A stretch of DNA of 64,000 nucleotides from Heterocephalus glaber. Taxonomy: Eukaryota; Chordata; Mammalia; Rodentia; Bathyergidae. The stretch spans positions 11,356,593 to 11,420,592 of the forward strand of contig NW_004624776.1 in the NCBI RefSeq assembly GCF_000247695.1, read 5' to 3'. Both the position numbers and the translations under genes were made by a program. The notes under the pieces were generated by a model that saw nothing but the letters and a program-made list of their open reading frames with translations, ran no database searches and was not told the origin of the DNA. Of this stretch, positions 53,380 through 63,890 are shown piece by piece (position 1 is the stretch's first letter; each line of letters opens with the position of its first letter).

Positions 53380-53960
53380 AACTCAGCCAGGCTCTTTGAT
53401 TTCCCAGCAGTCATTATGGAACCAAGCATTTGGCCAGTTTTCTAATGACAGTAGCTGGATCATCAGTCAGGGAATATGACAAACGAGTGGAGGCCTCTTC
53501 AAAGAGTGCTTTTAGGAGGATCCCAAGGATTCTTTGTACCTCAGGAGTTACTTCTGCAATTGAAAGGACTCACTCCATTTTCATATTTTACGCACCTAAT
53601 TCCATTGTTCTATGTGTGAGTCTCATCAAATTCAAGCCTTGCAATAACTCTTCAGAATCAGGGTCAGAATGAGTTTAATGCAGGAAGTTACTGCTTTCCT
53701 AAGGATTAAAATAAGCAGCGAGAGTGGATTATTACATAATCAATAACATTGGCTCCTGATTAAAAACACAAATGCCATTTAACTCAAAATTATCCTCTAG
53801 TTTGCTGTCCTCTAAAATTAGATTACACACTACTGTAAATGAGTTGGACTTCCTGAAAGCAGGCAGATATCTCGGCATCAACTCCTCTGGAGGAAGTCTT
53901 CCAACTTCAATTTCCTATGGATGAAATATAAGGAGAAAACTATTGCCAAGCCCAGCATTT
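53380..53960 (-). pseudogene. Possible decayed protein-coding remnant, unidentified
   Basis: On the minus strand conceptual translation gives two protein-like stretches in different frames. One is around 53770-53910, containing EIEVGRLPPEELMPRYLP and SNSFTVVCNLILED. The other is around 53440-53580, containing EVTPEVQRILGILLKALFEE and ASTRLSYSLTDDPATVIRKL. Both are broken by stops and a frameshift, with no ATG context or intron signals between. I do not recognise the family. It could be a processed pseudogene or chance; a simple chance reading seems less likely because both segments have normal amino-acid composition. Confidence 0.35.
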
Positions 53961-54034
53961 GAATCATAGCTTCTATAGCCATTAAAGGTTAGAGATAACA
54001 TGGTGTAAGAGAAAGCTTGAACTTCGGGAATCGG

Positions 54035-54250
54035 ACACTGGGTTTAGGTACTGGCTTTTCTACTTAACCAGCTGTGCAAATTTTGACCAAGTTGCTTAAC
54101 CTGAGTCTGTTTCTTTACAAATTAAAATAAAACTTGAAAAATGGGATAATGATAGCTACTTTATAGGGTTGTTTTTAGGTGTTTAGACACTCACTGTAAG
54201 TAGCATACATAACCAGGCTTGGCACATATTAGGCCCTCAAAATATGGTAA
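54035..54250 (+). repeat. MIR fossil SINE
   Basis: On + it reads CTACTTAACCAGCTGTGC, GACCAAGTTGCTTAACCTG, AAAAATGGGATAATGATAGC and TTATAGGGTTGTTTTTAGG, with GGCTTGGCACATATTAGG near the end. This is the MIR order with a small insertion. Confidence 0.8.
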
Positions 54251-54344
54251 CTAATGCCACAAGTACTTAGTATAACACAGATCAGAGGACTGTTCAGATT
54301 GGTTCCAGAATCGGAGGGCTGTGTCTTCATCTTAGACATGCTGA

Positions 54345-54532
54345 CCCAGTGGTTCCTGGTTCTCATTAATCTTTAGAATCTTCAGGGAAGCTCTGAAAAA
54401 AGCCATGGTCCTAGCCTTCCCTGTACAGATTCTAAATGACCTCAGGTGAGGATAGTTATTCGGTATTCACATTTTCTTAAGCACAGATGTCATGTGCAGC
54501 CAGCACTGAGAAGCGCTGCACTGGGTCCTGTG
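54345..54532. repeat. MER5A-like hAT element
   Basis: It begins CCCAGTGGTTCCTGGTTCTC and ends GCACTGAGAAGCGCTGCACTGG, an imperfect inverted terminal pair. The inner TTTAGAATCTTCAGGGAAGC and GATGTCATGTGCAGCCAGC match MER5A arms. Confidence 0.75.
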
Positions 54533-54534
54533 GG

Positions 54535-55730
54535 CAGTGGCTGATCCACATTGGTGGGCCTAGCAGAGATGTTACATGGCTGAGGGATGGGATACAGGGA
54601 TCTGAGTCCTGCCCTTATGCATCCACGTCCAGAAACCATCTTGTTAGAGATCTGGAGGTGACAGATCTCAAAGAGACTGGCACCTGCTGAGAGTGAATGT
54701 AATCTCATTAATTTATGAATAATGAAGAATGTAGCTATCACACAGACTATCACACACTTGTGTTTGCATTGGCCTGAACACCATATGCTCCCTGTAAAGA
54801 AAACTCCAAAGAAAACCAATGATCAGAGTGACTTGGATCAGAGGAAATGACTGTGTGGTCTGCATGTTGCCTGGCATCTGGTTTGCTAGCTCATAAGATA
54901 TATGCTTGTCAGGCAGGCTGGATGCCCCATGCTCCTACAGGTGTCCCTTCTCACCCATGACTGGTGATCTGTATGGGCATGTCCAAGCTCTGCTGTTACA
55001 GAGTGACCCTTTCCATGGTTTTGGGGTCTCATTGTCCACTGTCCTTGCTGACCAGCATATTATGTTAGATCAATAGCTTCATTCAAATCAAAGCTATCTC
55101 CAAGGTCTGGAAAATCTTTTCCCCCCTAGAGTGATTGACCCTCTGTCCTGTGGTCTGTGGATTCCTGGTTTTGTGGTTCTGCTGCCTACAGGTCACCATT
55201 ATCGAGTCACTCAGAAATGGCTCCTAAGTGTGGATACAACAGTAGAACTAGCTCATGTCTGCATCCAACAGATGGCTTACCAAAGTGCCAAGGAAGAGGA
55301 GGGTTTTGATCCTTTGCCAGGGTCTGATGGCAGACAAGTTTCGAAAATATGCGTGCAAATATCCAGAAGATCTTGGCTTTGACCCTCAGCTTTCTCAGAC
55401 CAGAGGAGGATTTGTAGCCTTGAAGGCTTTAGGTAAAATACCTGCAAGATCATAAACATTTGACTTTGCTTGTAGAGTCTGTTGGTTGCTCCCACAGATG
55501 CCCATTTAGACTGAGGTGCAGTGTGGGAGAACCAGGGCTCACAGAGGCTTTGCCAGACTTGCTGCTCCCATGCACCAGAGAAGGAATATGATAATGGCAA
55601 TGGCAGAGACCCATGTGTGTACAGGGTCAGGACACCAGCAGTGGAAACAATAAGGAGGTCTCACTGAGAGCCAGAGAAGGGGTATTGTTGAGATGAGCCC
55701 CATAAATGGGCCCAGAGTTCTCCATCAGGG
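54535..55730. other. Intergenic stretch with no assigned feature
   Basis: I see no gene here. The 55000-55460 part has two overlapping open frames of 83 and 66 codons on +. One contains ADKFRKYACKYPEDLGFDPQ. It shows no known domain, splice signals or repeat signature, and I leave it unassigned. Confidence 0.5.
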
Positions 55731-55732
55731 AC

Positions 55733-56120
55733 TTATGGTTTGGATGTGCTCCCCAAATTTCAGGTGTTGGAAACTTAATGTCCAGAGTTGTATGTTAATG
55801 GTATTTGGAGTTGGGCCCTTTGGTATCTGATTGGGTCATGAAGGCATAGTCTTCATGAGTGGATTAATGGATTGAGGGGTTTTTGAGGGAGTGGCTTTAC
55901 TGTAAAAGTGACTTTTCTTCTGGTAAACTTGTTCTGTCTCACCACGTGATGCCCTTCACAATGTTGTGCTGCAGCCAGAAAGCTTGGACCAGACCTGAAC
56001 AGATGCTAACACCGCACTTATAGACTGTCCAGCCCCCAAGACATGAGCTACATAAACCTCTGTATTTTATAAATTATCTGGTCTCAGCTATTTTGTGATA
56101 CAGACAATTGGACTATGTAA
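55733..56120 (+). mobile_element. MaLR-type LTR (sense)
   Basis: It reads ATGGTTTGGATGTGCTCCCC, AGGTGTTGGAAACTTAATG, GGGTCATGAAGGCATAGTC, ATGAGTGGATTAATGG and TATAAATTATCTGGTCTCAG. This is the MaLR LTR order from start to end. It faces a minus-strand copy 62 bp downstream. Confidence 0.85.
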
Positions 56121-56182
56121 AGTGCTACCAAGTTAGGAAAGCAAGAGTTAAAAGTGAATCCTTCCTTATTTCATTCAGCTGA

Positions 56183-56533
56183 CTGTTAACTTTTCATTAA
56201 TGTAACAATACCCGAGATAAATCAACTTTAAAAAAGGAAAGGTTTAATTTGGCTCACAGTTTTAGAGGTTTACGTCCTTGGCCAATTGGCCCCATTGCTC
56301 TGGGCCTGTGGTGGCACAGTACATCATGGCAGGAGCATGCAGTGGTGAAGGGCTGTCCCCTCATGCACAGATACACAGAATGAAAGAGGAAGAGGAGGAA
56401 CTAGAGGCCTGAGATGTCCCACTAGGCCCCACTTAAAGTTTTCACCACCTTGCAGCAGTGCCATGGGCTGGGAACCAAGCCTTTAATGCATGGGCCTTTG
56501 AGGAGCACTGACGCTACCGTAGCCTTGACCTAA
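56183..56533 (-). mobile_element. MaLR-type LTR (antisense)
   Basis: On + it reads TAACAATACCCGAGATAAATC, GGAAAGGTTTAATTTGGC, ACATCATGGCAGGAGC and AGGCCCCACTTAAAGTTTTC, a reverse MaLR LTR. Confidence 0.8.
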
Positions 56534-56539
56534 TTTTGC

Positions 56540-57180
56540 TTTTCCTGTTCTCTTCTGTGGGTTCCGCACCAGTTCCCATCGTAGTGGTCATGTGGGTAGC
56601 AGAGATTTTCATACTGGAGAAGCTCCATGTGCTGGCCTCTTCCAAGCTGATGGTGCAGACTCACTGGGGTGCCTGTGGTCCAGCTACTGTGGGTGGCTTC
56701 CCCAGCTCATCCACGCATCTTTGAGTTCAGTAGTTTTGGTTCTTAAACCATTTTATGCCAATTTAGTTCATGTGGTTGTCACTAAGTTAATTATACTGCA
56801 TGTAAACAAATTAAATATTACAAAAACCAATCTAATGATCACAAAAAGATATTTCTTGACAACTCAGTCAAATGATTTGGAAAGACTCAAAGGCAAGTTG
56901 ACTTAATTTATTTTAGATGAAGTATAGAGGAGATGGAGGAAAATTATAAAAATATGGAAGGACTCTGTCCTGAAATTGCTTTTCAAGTATCTTTAACATC
57001 ATACTGCTTGAAATAAATTAAAATTTGAAATTGTGGGTGATGCTTTCTAGATGTCCTATATACCAGAAATGGTCCCTGATGGGAGTATCACATTCAAAGA
57101 ATGTGAGCTTTGGCCTGGTGACAAGACATATGTGAGTTTTAAGTTAAAATAGAGTGTTTACATATTTCTATATTTGTTAT
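56540..57180. other. Intergenic stretch with no assigned feature
   Basis: Nothing is recognised. An open frame of 104 codons at 56592-56906 has no domain signature. Confidence 0.5.
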
Positions 57181-57184
57181 CATT

Positions 57185-57960
57185 AATTCTTTAACACATT
57201 TCTTGAGTGCCTTCTATGTGTCAGTACAGCTGCTCCTCAGCTTATGAGGGGCTTACATCCCAATAAACCCATAAGTTGAAGAAGGATTTAGTACACTCAC
57301 CCTATGGAAGATCCTAGCTCAGCAGCACATCACAGTCACTGCCACTGCCCAGCTACATGAGAGAGGACAGGAACACATATCACTAGCCCCAGAAAAGACC
57401 CACATTCAGAATTTGAAGTATGATTTTTACTGCCTGCTTATCACTTTCACACCCTCATAAGGTCAAAAGATCATAAGTCAAACCATCATAAGTTGGAGCT
57501 TGCTAGTGTTTTAAGTTCTGGAAATGCAGAAGTGAATAAGACCAACCAAGTCCCTGCCTTCCTGAAATTTACCTTCCAGTGAAGGATGCTGCAGTAAACA
57601 GGCACGTACATCACATAGTATGGCACATATATGATCACACAAGCCTGTCTACAGGGTTTGTGCATGAAGGGAGGGGTGGAGAGGCTGTTGTGTGTAGTAA
57701 AGGCCTCTCTCAAAGAAATTCTCTAGCAGAGATGTAAATCCATGGAAGGAGTTGGGGAGCTATGTGAAGATTAGGGAGAGCATTTGGGGACCACTGAGGT
57801 AAAAACCTTGAAGTAGGCCTGAGCTGGATGCATTTAAGGAATGGAGAAAGCAGAGGTAGCAGGAAAGTGAGAGCTAGGGCAAAGTCAGAGAGTAAGTATA
57901 GCCAGATTGTGATGCATTTGGGGATTTCTCTGGGGATTTTGATCTTATCTTGAGCTAATT
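57185..57960 (-). repeat. L2 LINE fragment split by a Tigger element
   Basis: On + the first part reads TCTTGAGTGCCTTCTATGTG. After the Tigger insertion it resumes GGAAATGCAGAAGTGAATAAG and CCTGCCTTCCTGAAATTTACC. These are the adjoining parts of a reverse L2 3' UTR. Confidence 0.65.
57227..57506. mobile_element. Tigger-group DNA transposon, internally deleted
   Basis: This 280 bp element begins CAGCTGCTCCTCAGCTTATG after TA. It continues GGCTTACATCCCAATAAACC and ends AAGTCAAACCATCATAAGTTG, then GAGCTTGCTAG, a worn inverted terminus. The ends match a Tigger-group element of mammals. Confidence 0.8.
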
Positions 57961-57964
57961 ATAT

Positions 57965-59950
57965 TTATAAGTGTATAAGATGTATATTTTAAAAGGGTCA
58001 CCCTGGCTGCTATCTGCATAACTGACTATGGGTGGGGGGGAGAGAATATAAATCAGCAGAGAGTGAGCCCCCTGAAAGCCAAGTGGGTAACACATGCACA
58101 CGGTCAGGACAGGAGACAGCAAAGATGCCCTGAAGGCATGGCAAGGCCTCATGGACGCAAGTTAGGGAGTCAGCCTGCAGGGGTGAAGGCTGGTCTTGAG
58201 CAGAGGAAACAGAGACTTAACTACTTCCTGAGCTTCTTTCAAGGAACCTAAGTGAAAAGGTGAGTGTGGAGGGCCTTTGGTGGGACAGAGAGAACCGAGT
58301 CGCAGTAAGGGACACCTGCTGTTGGATACCACCGAGCCACCTTCAGGGTACACTGCCACTTGTGCCTTCCACACGGAAGTGGAGATTCCGTGAATGAGAG
58401 AGGAGGTACCTCTATTTGCTTCTACGAGAAAAGGCACAACATGACATAGTTCACTTAGAAGCTATTTTCACTTAGAAGCTATTTTCCTGACATGGAAAAC
58501 CTGGGAACTATTTCCTTCATTTCTTTGTCCTCCAGGGAGGAGAGTAGAGGAAGGAAGACCACAGAGCCTGATTTGCTTGTCTTTGCAGCACACTCAATGG
58601 GAGGGAGGGTCTGGGAGCCCAGTGGTGGGGCCTGCGAAGTGTCAGGAGAGGTGGCAGCTGCAGTGGCTGGTCTTGTCCATGTTTGGGAATCACTGTTGGG
58701 GAATGCTTCTGCAGAGCTCCATGTCAAAAAAGGACGAGCCCAAGGCTTTCATTTATCAGGCTCTAGGTAGGCTCTGAGGCTTAGAAGCTTTTGAGAAATG
58801 TCTGTTTAAGGGAATCTTTTTTATGCACAGGTGTCAGCAGTCGATCTATATCAGAACGTGGTTCCCAGAAGCCTAGTAACTTGGCTGGGCCTTCAGCATG
58901 GACAGGAAATACCCTAGCTCCAGGTCACTTTTGGGGACCAGATATTTCTGGCCAAACAATGGAAGAAAGGGGGGGCAGGGATTTTACCCAGGATGCTTGG
59001 CTTAGTGTTCTGCCATTTTGGCCTTTACCACTCTGTACTGGCCTTTGGGGCCAGACAATGCCAAAGGGTTGGTACGCCTGAACTTTGAATTCTGCCCTGT
59101 CACAGCCCCCCTTTCCTGTGATGTCCTCAAGGCAAGGAGGTCAAGGCAAGTTTCTGCTTTTTATAACAACAAAGGACGAGGGGCATCCTAACAACTGAGT
59201 GTGGACTGTAGACTGGGTAGAAAATGCTTCTTTACTGGGCTGGAGTAAGGTGCTGGTCCCAGATCCAAAATAGGCCAGAGGCTCCCCCTGCCTCTCCTTT
59301 AAGCCCACCTGAGCACTGGTCTATTTAGAAGGAGCCTGGCTATAGGAGGGAGCCAGGAACTGGGACCAAGACCAAGTGAGTGAAGAGCGTAGAGAAAGAG
59401 AAGGAAGGCAGAGCTTCCTGGGCAGGTCAGGTTACAATCCAGAGGTCACTTGGCCCCAGGCTTTCCTAAAATTCTGAAAACTTCATTTTTATCAGTAAAT
59501 GCAGCCCATATACATAAACTTGCATAAAAATGTCTGCAGTGTTTAATGAAAAATTCTAAAGTGCATACTTGACTAATATTACTTAAGTCAAGAAGACTTG
59601 TGCCCTGGAAGCCCCTGGGTGGTCCCCAGGGTGCCCCCATTTCTGCACCCATCCTCCTGACTTGGTGACCACCATCTCTATGATCCCTTAGGTAAACAAT
59701 ACATTTTTATTGCCTTTTAAGCTTGATAAGAATAGAAATATATTGTTGCTTTTTATTTTCTTTTCCCTCAAAATATTGCTTTTTGAGATTTGTCCATATT
59801 ACTATGTGTAGCCCAAGTTTACTGATTTTCAAAGCAGTGTAGGAGGGATTCTAAAGGAATATACCACAATTACTTATTCACTACATTGTAGGTGAGAGAT
59901 TGGCTGGTGTATAGGGTTGTTTGTGATGAACAATGCCGCGATGGATTTTT
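57965..59950. other. Intergenic stretch, more GC-rich, with no assigned feature
   Basis: I find no repeat or gene. Overlapping open frames of 60-96 codons at 58479-59081 lie on both strands. They have no domain signature and look like the by-product of higher GC content. Confidence 0.5.
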
Positions 59951-59954
59951 TTTT

Positions 59955-60323
59955 TTTAGTGTGACTGTTATCATTTGGATCTAAAATGTCTCCTAAAGGC
60001 TTGGTCACCATCCTGTGGTGCCCCTGAGAAGTGGTGGAACCTTTAGGGGGTTGGATCTAGTGGGAGGGAGTTATTGGACACACAGGGGACATTGGGACCC
60101 TAGCCCCTTATTGTATCTTTCTGTCTCCTGGTCACCATGCAAAAAGCAGCTTTGCTCCATTACATGCTCCTTGCTGTGATATTTTATCTCAATGCAGGCC
60201 CAAAAGCAGCAGCACCAAGCAGCAGACTGAAGTCTCTGAAGCTGTGAGTCAAAATAACTCTTTCCTTCTTTTAAGGCTTATTATCATAGGTATTTTATCA
60301 CAGGGATGGGAAACTAACACAGC
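59955..60323 (+). mobile_element. MaLR-type LTR
   Basis: It reads ATCATTTGGATCTAAAATGTC, AAAGGCTTGGTCACCATCC, CTGTGAGTCAAAATAACTC and GGGATGGGAAACTAACAC. This is a sense MaLR LTR with altered 5' end. Confidence 0.75.
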
Positions 60324-60392
60324 ATGCATACACGTTCAAGTTTCTCTGTGGTCTGAAAACTAGAAAACTGGGTTTTCATATCCATAATTTTA

Positions 60393-60484
60393 TTTTATTT
60401 TATTTTTTTGGTACCGTGGATCGAACTCGGATCCTTGCACTTGTGGGGCAGGCAGTGGAACCACTGAGCTAAATCCCCGGCCCA
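60393..60484 (-). mobile_element. ID-type SINE, young variant
   Basis: On + it reads GGTACCGTGGATCGAACTC, TGGGGCAGGCAGTGGAACC and CTGAGCTAAATCCCCGGCC. The duplication CCATAATTTTA is at 60382-60392 and 60485-60495. Confidence 0.95.
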
Positions 60485-60783
60485 CCATAATTTTAAAGAT
60501 AACACCAGATCATTTTCTAAGAGGATGAGTCAAATTGTCCAAAAAATCTTGCTGATTTTTTATGTTAGTTACAGAGAGAACTGTGTGAACATCTCTTACC
60601 ACAACCATAGATTTGTCCAGTATTTTAGTTCTGACATTGTTTTGCTTTATATATTTTGAAGCTGTGTTAGTAGATGCATAAAATTGTGATATGATTTGGT
60701 GAATTGAGCATATTCAAAAGATAATTTTGACTTACTAAAAAAATTTCCGCAAGAGTATTGTGTACTGTCAAAACCAAACAACA

Positions 60784-60865
60784 TCCGCTGCCCACTTCAC
60801 AAGCGCAAGGTCCCAAGTTCGATCCACGGTACCAAAAATAAAAAACCAACAACAAAAAACAAAAA
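60784..60865 (+). mobile_element. ID-type SINE, 5' truncated
   Basis: Box A is missing. It starts in CCGCTGCCCACTTCACAAGC and runs through AAGGTCCCAAGTTCGATCC and GGTACCAAAAATAAAA with a long A/C tail. AAACCAAACAACA and a CCCCAAACAACA-like copy flank it. Confidence 0.85.
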
Positions 60866-60879
60866 AACCCCAAACAACA

Positions 60880-61400
60880 GCCCAAATGGGAAACTGTCCA
60901 AATGTTGTCACTTGGTCATTATGAAACAAGCCTCATTATCTCAGCTAATGCTTTGCACTTTTAAATCTATGTTATAATTCTACCCTGTCACCTCCAGGAT
61001 CTTAAGCAAAAGGGAACCACGTGAGTGAGTGAAGTTTGTAACCTAGAGCTATAGAGGGTGGGAGAGAGAGGAGCAAGGCTGCTCCCCAGGGAGAGTCCTT
61101 GTCCTCTCCCTTCTCTTTGAGGCTGGCATCTGCAATCTGTCTGGGCTCAGAGCTGCCGAGGCATGATTGGCTCGCTCCCTTCTGGGGACTGGAATGAGGT
61201 AGCAGAGGTGGAGCTGGGCCTTGAGGACAGCTACTTGGACCTGCTGGATCCCAGGAGCAAAGTGACAGAGGGACTCTTCCCTCCAGGGAAGGAGCTCTGG
61301 GTTGGAGAAGACAGGGCAAAGCTAGATGAGGATGTTATTCTTTTTCCCAGCTCAGGGTACAGGACCAGGTATTTGTCAGTTTTATACCCCTTTTATTGAT
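60880..61400. other. Intergenic stretch with no assigned feature
   Basis: It is GC-richer, with open frames of 105 (minus) and 78 (plus) codons at 61002-61399 that have no recognised domain. Confidence 0.45.
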
Positions 61401-61404
61401 GTAT

Positions 61405-61530
61405 GAATTCATCACTGAGCAACAAGCATTTATTGAGTATCTGCTATGTGCAGACACTAGGTCCATCTGGGCTCTTGTAAGTATCCTTGTCATTCTTCAT
61501 GGGCACTAGATGAAATTTGTCCTCAAAAGA
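61405..61530. repeat. MIR or L2 fragment
   Basis: On + it reads CAAGCATTTATTGAGTATCTG, CTATGTGCAGACACTAGG, a common start of L2/MIR 3' parts in reverse. It is too short to place. Confidence 0.5.
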
Positions 61531-61960
61531 AGGTGCTCCCTGCCATCCTAAGGTGGCCAAGGCAGCTTTGGCCATTTAAGAGTGAGATGGCTGGGCTGCC
61601 CGTGGCCTGGGTCTCCTTTCTTTGCCAGTGAGAAGCCTCTGACACAGATACTTCTTACTATAGGGTAGCTCTCTGCTCCTGAGAACAGAGAAGGCTGGTG
61701 ACAGAGATATCCCCTATGAAGACGGCTAGATGACATGGAGTTAGAGGCGTGCTGCCAAATGTCCCCGATGCTTTCTCCCAGATCTAAAAAGACTTTGATT
61801 GGGCTCCCTCTGGCAGACAATGCCAGGATTAACCAATTGCCAATTGTTAGGGGCAAAGTTGACAGCCACTAACTAGATCTAGGATAACCAGGATGATGTA
61901 ATCTTAGAGCCAAAGCAAGACACTTTGGAGAGTAAAAGAGGTGCTGTTAAGATGTATCCT

Positions 61961-62044
61961 CTCGCCAGGGATTTAGCTCATTGGTTCCACCACCTGCTTG
62001 CAAGCACAAGGTCCTGAGTTTGATACCCGATAGCAAAAATAAAA
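61961..62044 (+). mobile_element. ID-type SINE, young variant
   Basis: It reads CTCGCCAGGGATTTAGCTC, GGTTCCACCACCTGCTTGC and AAGGTCCTGAGTTTGATACC. The 12-bp duplication AAGATGTATCCT (61949-61960) / AAGATGTTTCCT (62045-62056) has one mismatch. Confidence 0.93.
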
Positions 62045-62059
62045 AAGATGTTTCCTGGA

Positions 62060-63230
62060 GCAACTGCTATAAACCAAGTCTATCTTGGGAAAACTGGGAC
62101 ACATGGTTACCTTTTCTAGAGTGGAATTTCTTTGAAACAGTCTACAATGAACAAAGCTTAGTTCTCTTCTACCTTCTATTAAGATGTAGAAATCCCCTCC
62201 AGTGGGAATCTTTCCAAGACATGGTACCCCCTCCTTCGGTTTCTCCAAGAGCACCCAGCAGGAGAATGTACCCAAATATTACTGGGTTAGAGCCATGTTA
62301 CAAAGCAGCTCTTGATATCGAGGGCAAAGAAGAACACTGAAGAAATACGTGCAATGCTCCCATGGGAAAACAGCAGCCAGACTGATGTCAGGGACCCTGT
62401 GAAGACAGATGGGCAGAAGCAAGGAAGTACATGTGACTAGGTGGGGTCAGAACACAGGCCTTGCTCCACATTGACATTTTCCTCGAAGGTCATGATTGTG
62501 CTTGGGCTTTGAAGATTGTTTTGAAGTAATTTAAGAAAAGTTCCAAGCTCGGAGATTGGGTTTGTAGGTCTCCAGTCTCTTGTTTCTATGCTCTACCTTG
62601 GTGATTGACAGTATTTTTAGAAGATCTTTGAACATGAAAAGGCACAACAGTGGGGTGATTCATGAACTGGGTCTCTGCCCAGGGGCAGGGCACAAGGCTG
62701 TAAAAGATGTGTTCTTGGAAAAGAGGAGACCTTGGAGGGGCACAGCCTGTTACTGTAAAGCAGGCAAGAGCTCCGCGTCTTCAGCTGAGACAGCCTCTGG
62801 AAAGGCCAGAGAGACAAGGAAGGAATCTGGGATCTGGATTTAATTGCAGGGTTGGGATGGAGCCTGAGCAGACTGTCATGCTGCAGTTTCCATCTGTGTA
62901 CACGTGTCAGTGAGCACCAAGGCACACACAGGATTATGACTCACCCTGCTAATCCCTGCCTCAAAGCCACCTGGGAGAGCTGCCATGTGTTTGGACACAT
63001 CGCAGTGCATGCCTTCCAGCTCTGCTCAGCTTTTGGCCTAACTAGCTAACGTCCTAGCTCCTCTGATCTGCAGCCCTGAGACCCAGCACTGCATTCTAGT
63101 GACAGCCAGCTGAGCATGGGATGAGGCTACGGAAAAGGACAGGCTCTGCCTGATCGTCCAGGTGGAGGCCATGGCAACAAGGAAATATTTTATGTGCCTT
63201 TTTTGAATCTAAAAAATTAAAAGGCTGGGC
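62060..63230. other. Intergenic stretch with no assigned feature
   Basis: It is GC-richer with several short open frames. No known protein or RNA feature is seen. Confidence 0.45.
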
Positions 63231-63235
63231 TTGGG

Positions 63236-63337
63236 ACCGGGGATTTAGCTCAGTGGTTCCGCTGCCTGCCTTGAAAGCACAAGGTCCCGAGTTAGATCCC
63301 CAGTACCAAAAAAATAAAATAAAATAAAAATTAAATT
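63236..63337 (+). mobile_element. ID-type SINE, young variant
   Basis: It reads ACCGGGGATTTAGCTCAGTG, GGTTCCGCTGCCTGCC, AAGGTCCCGAGTTAGATCCC and an A-rich tail with TAAAA units. It has inserted at the very start of a B1: GGCTGGGC stands before it and GCCTGGGC restarts after it. Confidence 0.9.
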
Positions 63338-63344
63338 AAAAAAA

Positions 63345-63520
63345 GCCTGGGCATGGTAGTGCATACCTGTTATCCCAGCTCCCCGAGAAACTGAGGCAAG
63401 TTGATTACAATTTGAGGCCAGTCTGGGAAACTCAGCAAGACCTTCTCTCAAAATAAAATAAAAAAGACCATTTCAGCACTCCCTGGGTTCAACCTCCAGT
63501 ATTGGGGGTGGGGGGACAGG
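63345..63520 (+). mobile_element. B1-dID SINE
   Basis: The B1 part GCCTGGGCATGGTAGTGCATAC, TGTTATCCCAGCTCCCCG and CTCAGCAAGACCTTCTCTC is followed by an ID-like part with CCTGGGTTCAACCTCCAG. Confidence 0.85.
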
Positions 63521-63640
63521 AAGAGCAAAAGCATAGACTTTATAATCTAATCTGACATGGAAACATTACTAACGGTACTGTTAATGATAATAATTAACAG
63601 AGGCAGGAGCGTCATTTACCAAACATTTTTAAATTCAATA

Positions 63641-63747
63641 CATTGTACCTCGATTCACAAAATTAATTGCAAGCACCCAGAATTGTGGAGCAAATTCTGT
63701 GACCATAATTGTGGAAAGAATTAAGTTTGTGAACTGAGGTACCACTG
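63641..63747. mobile_element. Tigger-like MITE, second copy
   Basis: This 107 bp element has ends CATTGTACCTCGATTCACAA and GTTTGTGAACTGAGGTACCACTG, flanked by TA on both sides. It is the same family as 10061-10164. Its inner parts, AAAATTAATTGC and AGAATTAAGTTTG, are inverted. Confidence 0.8.
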
Positions 63748-63751
63748 TATT

Positions 63752-63890
63752 TCAATTAATCCTCATAATTAATCCACCTTCTGAGATTGGGTTCATTATC
63801 TCCATATTTCAGAGGGGAAACAGAGGCACAGAGAGGCAGAGTCACTTGCCTGATATCCTCTGTTGGGAAGTGGCACCAGTTAGGACTGGC
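63752..63890 (-). repeat. MIR fossil SINE
   Basis: On + it reads TCAATTAATCCTCATAATTAATC, GGTTCATTATCTCCATATTTC, AGAGGGGAAACAGAGGCAC and AGAGGCAGAGTCACTTGCC, the reverse MIR order. Confidence 0.8.

Noticed and set aside
58479..59081. Cluster of overlapping open frames on both strands
   Set aside because: Both strands are open at the same place, which is typical of locally GC-rich DNA with few stops. There are no splice sites or domain motifs.
61981..62340. 119-codon open frame on +
   Set aside because: It begins inside an ID SINE and shows no protein family features.
5112..63337. tRNA-like box A and box B sequences
   Set aside because: All belong to ID or B1-dID SINEs or to a worn tRNA-Ala-like copy. 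None folds as a complete tRNA with a matching acceptor stem by eye.
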